Part shown: positions 6,413 to 8,801 of the stretch, piece by piece
Numbering within the stretch: position 1 is the stretch's first letter
Layout of the letters: every line of letters begins with the position of its first letter
Origin: Chromatiaceae bacterium
Lineage (GTDB): Bacteria > Pseudomonadota > Gammaproteobacteria > Chromatiales > Chromatiaceae
Assembly (NCBI GenBank): GCA_024235175.1
Contig: JACKMX010000013.1
Coordinates: forward strand, 1-8,801
DNA length: 8,801 bases
Direction of reading: 5' to 3'
The notes under the pieces: generated by a model
Seen by the model: the letters and a program-made list of their open reading frames with translations, nothing else
The model's database searches: none
Told to the model about the DNA's origin: nothing
Translations under genes and position numbers: made by a program

Positions 6413-7265
6413 ACGATTCGACAGGCAGATTACCATCTTTGGGGCCGAAGGACAGGCACGGATTCGGGCGGCAAAGGTCGTTTTGGTCGGGTACGGCGGA
6501 TTGGGAACATTTGTGCTCCCGCAACTCTGTTTGCTCGGCGTGAAATCTCTTGCGGTCATCGAGTATGAGACATTTTCGGCTACCAACAGGAACAGGTATT
6601 TCGGGTTCTTGCATAGTGATTACGATGCGGAAAAGGGAGTCGGAATTGACAAGGTTTTTGTGGCCGAGCGGATCGTGAAAGGTATCGACCCCGAGATTTC
6701 CATCAAGCTCATAAGAAACAGGCTGGAGTCCCCCGAAGCCTTCGAGGCTGTCATCGGAGCAGATGTCGTTGTTGGCTGCCTTGACTGCGATGGTGCCAGG
6801 GCAATTCTGAATGAGCTGTGTGTTGCCTATGGCGTTACCTATATCGACCTAGCAAGCGAAGTCTTTGACGATGGTACGTTCGGCGGACGCATCGCCGTCG
6901 TCAAGGATGGAAGCGGCTGTCTACAATGTATGGGCGATGGTCTTGATCAGACGGAAATCAGACGATATCTTACTGATGAGCAGCAACTTGAGAACGAAGC
7001 GAAGGTTTATGGTGTTGATAAGCGCATTCTGTCCGTAGGTTCCGGACCCTCTGTCGTAGACCTCAACGGCATCATTGCTTCTCTTGGGGTGCAGGAATTC
7101 AAACTGCTGCTTACGAGCCCGGGGTTGCAGTCGCGCTACCTCAATTACCGAGGCCATCTCAAAACCATCAGTAAAGTCGAAGTACGCCCTGCCGGTGATT
7201 GTTATTGCTGCGGTCTGTATAGAAAGGAAGATTCGGCAGACGTTTGGAGATATCTAACCAAGTAG
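6396..7265 (+). CDS. ThiF/E1-like adenylating (ubiquitin-activating-type) enzyme
   Basis: The 289-residue product is a single-domain ThiF/MoeB/E1-type protein. It opens with FDRQ (8-11) and the nucleotide loop VGYGGLG (Gly32-Gly37), then TNRNRYF (63-69), Lys86 in the G-x-x-K position, and Asp130 in GCLDCDGAR with Arg135. Paired cysteines Cys175/Cys178 and Cys269/Cys272 fit the structural zinc site. Such enzymes use ATP to adenylate the C-terminus of a ubiquitin-like protein. The usual acidic pair after the second strand (D-x-D in many members) reads Glu56-x-Glu58. No Cys lies between residues 178 and 269, where many E1s carry the catalytic cysteine. A strong AGGAGGT at 6385-6391 precedes the ATG, and the gene overlaps the JAB frame by 17 nt, so it is the third gene of one translationally coupled cassette with the Ubl-E2 fusion. 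Confidence 0.93.
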   Translation: MSVRCERFDRQITIFGAEGQARIRAAKVVLVGYGGLGTFVLPQLCLLGVKSLAVIEYETFSATNRNRYFGFLHSDYDAEKGVGIDKVFVAERIVKGIDPEISIKLIRNRLESPEAFEAVIGADVVVGCLDCDGARAILNELCVAYGVTYIDLASEVFDDGTFGGRIAVVKDGSGCLQCMGDGLDQTEIRRYLTDEQQLENEAKVYGVDKRILSVGSGPSVVDLNGIIASLGVQEFKLLLTSPGLQSRYLNYRGHLKTISKVEVRPAGDCYCCGLYRKEDSADVWRYLTK

Positions 7266-7462
7266 ATAGTAGGCGCGCATTCTTCCCGTTTACTTCAGCC
7301 CCTTCGGCCCATCCGTCAAGGTTAGGCACATAGGAGTATAAATCGCGGGACCGGGTTCTCGCGCCTTACTTTGGCTTCGGCACTTGCGGGCTGCACCACA
7401 CCCAAAGATGCGATTTGCGGCCTGTGTCGGATTTCCCCCCGCCTTTATTTTTCGCTCATATT
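7266..7462. other. Gene-free stretch with structured-RNA-like or degenerate-ORF features
   Basis: No convincing gene lies here. Two C(TTCG)G motifs typical of stable tetraloops occur at 7302-7307 and 7375-7380. A seven-pair stem (7344-7350 with 7357-7363, loop CCGGGT) is also visible. On the plus strand, a frame reading RAFFPFTSAPSAHPSRLGT is broken by TAG at 7331-7333 and then runs on (SRDRVLAPYFGFGTCGLHH) toward the terminator. The minus strand is also open at 7290-7511. From memory, related short sequences recur as hypothetical ORFs in ICEs of this type, which would make this backbone sequence rather than cargo; that recollection is uncertain. A small RNA, an mRNA leader for the RAQPRD operon, or a decayed small gene are the options. 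Confidence 0.4.
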
Positions 7463-7487
7463 GGGGTGCATGTGCACCCCTTCTTTT
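7463..7487 (+). terminator. Rho-independent terminator
   Basis: GGGGTGC (7463-7469) and GCACCCC (7474-7480) form a seven-pair perfect G+C-rich stem with loop ATGT, followed directly by TTCTTTT. It would end transcription from the E1 gene or from a small RNA in 7266-7462, and it would insulate the conjugation genes from the cargo. Confidence 0.8.
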
Positions 7488-7524
7488 CAATTCTATTATT
7501 AGTGCTGACAAACTTTTTTGACTA

Positions 7525-7541
7525 GAACCTATCTCAAAATT
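7525..7541 (+). repeat. IS left terminal inverted repeat
   Basis: GAACCTATCTCAAAATT is a 17-bp perfect inverse of the right end. The transposase stop codon (7536-7534, read TGA on the minus strand) lies inside it, a compact arrangement often seen in IS5-family elements. Confidence 0.9.
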
Positions 7542-8316
7542 GCCTGAGTAAGATACCGATGGTCGCTAGCTGCACAAATCCGAGAAAATTCTCTGCATAG
7601 TATTCCCAGCGAACCAGGAGACGACGTTGCCATTGAATCCATGCAAAGAACCGCTCAACCATCCACCGCCGTTCGTAACGGCGCAGACGGCGGCCATCTT
7701 GCGTCTTAGGTTTTTTTCGATTCCTTCGATGCGGCGAGATCATCTCAATACCATCCTGATGCAGTTCTTCGTCCAACTTGTCGCTGTCGTAGGCACGATC
7801 GCCAATCAGATTCTCCGGCTTCGCCTCAATCATGTAGAAATCAAAACACAGTTGCACCAACGTGACTTCGTGATGGTTTGCTGCGTGCGTACTGACTGCC
7901 AACGGCAGTCCATGACGCTCAACAATTGCCATAATTTTCACACCCTTACCACGCTTTGTTGGGCCAATCTCATCGCCGCCACCCTTGGCCGATGCAAAGG
8001 TGGCATCGATAAAACATTCCGCTTCATCAAGCGCACCTTCATCCCGCAATGTATTCGCCAGATCGGTCATGACACTGCGCAGCACTTCGCTCCGACACCA
8101 TTGCTGAAAGCGACGATGAACCGTTTTGTAATTCGGATAGCATTGCGGCAGCATGTGCCACTGCGCACCGGTATTGAGGATCCAAAGGACAGCTTCGAGA
8201 ACCTTGCGGGCGGGGATTGGCTTGCGACCGGCACGACCTTCGGGAATATATTCCTCCGGAAAATGTTCCCGGATACGTTCCCAATGGTGGTCGCTTAGTC
8301 GTAGCACGATGATCAT
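7534..8316 (-). CDS. IS5-family DDE transposase (DUF4096 plus DDE_Tnp_1 type)
   Basis: The 260-residue product begins with the DUF4096-type segment (LSDHHWERIREHFP, RKVLEAVLWILNTGAQWHMLP). It continues with an RNase-H-like catalytic domain: Asp104 in CFIDATFASAKGGG, Asp173 in IGDRAYDSDKL and Glu221 in MVERFFAWIQWQRRL. The Y-x2-R-x3-E-x6-R signature is visible in the last block (Tyr214 onward). It cuts and joins the IS ends. The length and all three acidic residues fit an active single-frame enzyme with no frameshift. The start ATG overlaps a TATAAT-like hexamer and has no clear Shine-Dalgarno sequence, which would keep expression low unless an outside promoter reads in. The opposite-strand frame at 7627-8298 is a shadow of this gene. 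Confidence 0.95.
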   Translation of the reverse strand: MIIVLRLSDHHWERIREHFPEEYIPEGRAGRKPIPARKVLEAVLWILNTGAQWHMLPQCYPNYKTVHRRFQQWCRSEVLRSVMTDLANTLRDEGALDEAECFIDATFASAKGGGDEIGPTKRGKGVKIMAIVERHGLPLAVSTHAANHHEVTLVQLCFDFYMIEAKPENLIGDRAYDSDKLDEELHQDGIEMISPHRRNRKKPKTQDGRRLRRYERRWMVERFFAWIQWQRRLLVRWEYYAENFLGFVQLATIGILLRQF

Positions 8317-8340
8317 TATACGACAAACCGTTCATGAGTT

Positions 8341-8357
8341 AATTTTGAGATAGGTTC
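8341..8357 (-). repeat. IS right terminal inverted repeat
   Basis: AATTTTGAGATAGGTTC is the exact reverse complement of the left end. It lies on the transposase-upstream side, 24 bp from the start codon at 8316, so any transposase promoter must lie within or next to this repeat. Confidence 0.9.
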
Positions 8358-8456
8358 TAGTCAGAAAACAATGCATTTCCATGATTAGATTTTCCATATC
8401 TAGTCCTACCCGAATCCCCCACCATGCGCGTCATGCGCAACACGGGGAGGAAATCC

Positions 8457-8759
8457 ATGCAAATTACCAAACTGCTGGTCTCAGGACTGTTGGCGGCTGT
8501 ATTGCCGGTTCAGTTTGCCATTGCTGACGCAGACGGCGAGCGGGCAGCACTCGCCCGGATCATCCACGAACTTCAGGCCATCGATCCGCTGATCACGGAA
8601 GCGGCTTCTCAAGCCAATCCTGATGCCCGCGTTCGTTTTCAGTATGAGTGGCTGCGCCAGGATCTTGATCGGATTCGACTCGGGATCCAGGAACACATCG
8701 ATGCACCACGTTCGGAGCCCCGGACATTCCCGCCCCTGCGTGGCGATTACCGTCGGTGA
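8457..8759 (+). CDS. RAQPRD-family ICE conjugation protein, secreted
   Basis: The 100-residue product matches the small periplasmic protein family TIGR01690 (RAQPRD) that recurs in ICE mating-pair modules, although its exact role is unknown. It has a Sec signal peptide: basic start MQITK, hydrophobic LLVSGLLAAVLPVQF, and AIA before Asp24, giving probable cleavage after Ala23. The mature part has a helical ERAALARIIHELQAIDPLI segment, RVRFQYEWLRQDLDRIRLGI and a variant of the signature near the end (SEPRTFPPLRGDYRR, where the family name reads RAQPRD). I chose the ATG at 8457 over that at 8424 because GGGGAGG at 8444-8450 sits six bases before it and the signal peptide then starts correctly. 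It marks the return to ICE backbone after the cargo and IS. Confidence 0.88.
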   Translation: MQITKLLVSGLLAAVLPVQFAIADADGERAALARIIHELQAIDPLITEAASQANPDARVRFQYEWLRQDLDRIRLGIQEHIDAPRSEPRTFPPLRGDYRR

Positions 8760-8768
8760 TGTCAGGTC

Positions 8769-8801
8769 ATGACGGCAGCACAGAACACGGCATTTCAAGC
8801 A
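8769..8801 (+). CDS. Start of the next ICE conjugation gene (possibly TIGR03758/DUF3262), truncated by the window
   Basis: Nine bases after the RAQPRD stop, an ATG opens a frame of eleven codons (MTAAQNTAFQA) that runs off the window, with a weak AGG at 8764-8766 as ribosome site. In ICE modules of this type the RAQPRD gene is followed by a small membrane protein gene of the TIGR03758 family, and this N-terminus resembles such starts. The call rests on synteny and eleven residues. Confidence 0.5.
   Translation, partial: MTAAQNTAFQA

Larger units (their letters stand above)
7525..8357 (-). mobile_element. IS5-family insertion sequence, apparently intact
   Basis: The element is 833 bp if TA is the duplicated target. 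It holds one full-length transposase gene on the minus strand and 17-bp perfect terminal inverted repeats. A TA or CTAG duplication fits IS5-family groups (IS427 or IS5 group); I cannot name the exact IS. The transposase frame, both ends and the target duplication are all undamaged, so the insertion looks recent. It lies between the terminator that follows the cargo and the RAQPRD conjugation gene, with its transposase pointing away from the conjugation genes. Its position could separate the RAQPRD gene from any upstream promoter. Confidence 0.9.
7522..8360. repeat. CTAG (or TA) target duplication flanking the IS
   Basis: CTAG occurs at 7522-7525 on the left and 8357-8360 on the right. Since CTAG is palindromic and the inverted repeats start with G, the duplication can be read as four bases (CTAG) or two (TA). 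Removing the IS restores TGACTAGTCA, a perfect 10-bp palindrome, itself inside TTTTTTGACTAGTCAGAAAA. Confidence 0.7.

Noticed and set aside
7290..7511. Minus-strand 73-codon frame between the E1 gene and the IS
   Set aside because: It reads through the perfect terminator hairpin, has no clear ribosome site and resembles no protein; better seen as noncoding or opposite strand of a relict.
7627..8298. 223-codon plus-strand frame inside the IS
   Set aside because: It is antisense to an intact DDE transposase with all catalytic residues.
8039..8335. Minus-strand frame starting at 8335, possible orfA of a frameshifting IS
   Set aside because: The 260-codon frame already carries the complete N-terminal and catalytic domains, so no frameshift product is needed.
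8424..8456. Earlier ATG for the RAQPRD gene
   Set aside because: Starting there puts eleven extra residues before a well-formed signal peptide, and the strong GGGGAGG serves the later ATG.
1..8801. CRISPR array, tRNA gene, rRNA or ICE attachment site
   Set aside because: No regularly spaced repeats, cloverleaf or tRNA-3'-end sequence was seen; the window is internal to the element, so attachment sites are not expected.

Overview
The window lies inside the conjugation module of an integrative and conjugative element (ICE) of the kind found in Beta- and Gammaproteobacteria (the PFGI-1/ICEclc-like group with a G-type type IV secretion system). Both edges are ICE backbone. At the left is the end of a TIGR03747-type integral membrane protein (1-471). 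At the right are a RAQPRD-family secreted protein (8457-8759) and the first codons of what looks like the next conjugation gene (8769 onward). From memory of this module these genes normally lie close together, so positions 472 to about 7265 look like cargo placed in an insertion hotspot that leaves conjugation genes intact. The host species cannot be fixed from the window.

The cargo has two divergent arms. The left arm, on the minus strand, is a two-gene unit: an XRE helix-turn-helix fused to an ImmA/IrrE-type zinc peptidase (1066-2160), whose end overlaps a PIN-domain nuclease gene (576-1085). It has a good sigma70-like promoter (TTGACA, 18 nt, TACAAT), and the -10 box lies in one arm of a 9-bp inverted repeat, which suggests autorepression.

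The right arm, on the plus strand, has a small DUF2188 gene (2318-2542), two genes of unknown function joined by a 4-nt overlap (2597-3778 and 3775-4692; the second ends in a probable winged helix), a 143-bp gap with TTCACAC repeats, and then a tightly coupled ubiquitin-like conjugation cassette. The cassette encodes a protein with three tandem ubiquitin-like (multiubiquitin) repeats fused to a C-terminal E2-like domain (4836-5879), a JAB/JAMM metallopeptidase (5879-6412) and a ThiF/E1-like adenylating enzyme (6396-7265). Bacterial operons of this general type (Bil, Bub, and the Cap2/Cap3 pair of CBASS) are linked to antiphage defence. The most unusual points here are the fused triple-Ubl/E2 protein, the absence of any cysteine in its E2 part, the absence of a cysteine in the usual crossover region of the E1, and the two unrecognised upstream genes. 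A damage- or infection-sensing HTH-peptidase divergent to the operon recalls CapH/CapP control of CBASS. A functional link here is inference.

Between the cargo and the RAQPRD gene are an approximately 200-bp gene-free stretch with structured-RNA-like features, a clear rho-independent terminator (7463-7487), and an intact IS5-family insertion sequence (7525-8357) with 17-bp perfect inverted repeats. The IS sits in a palindromic CTAG target.
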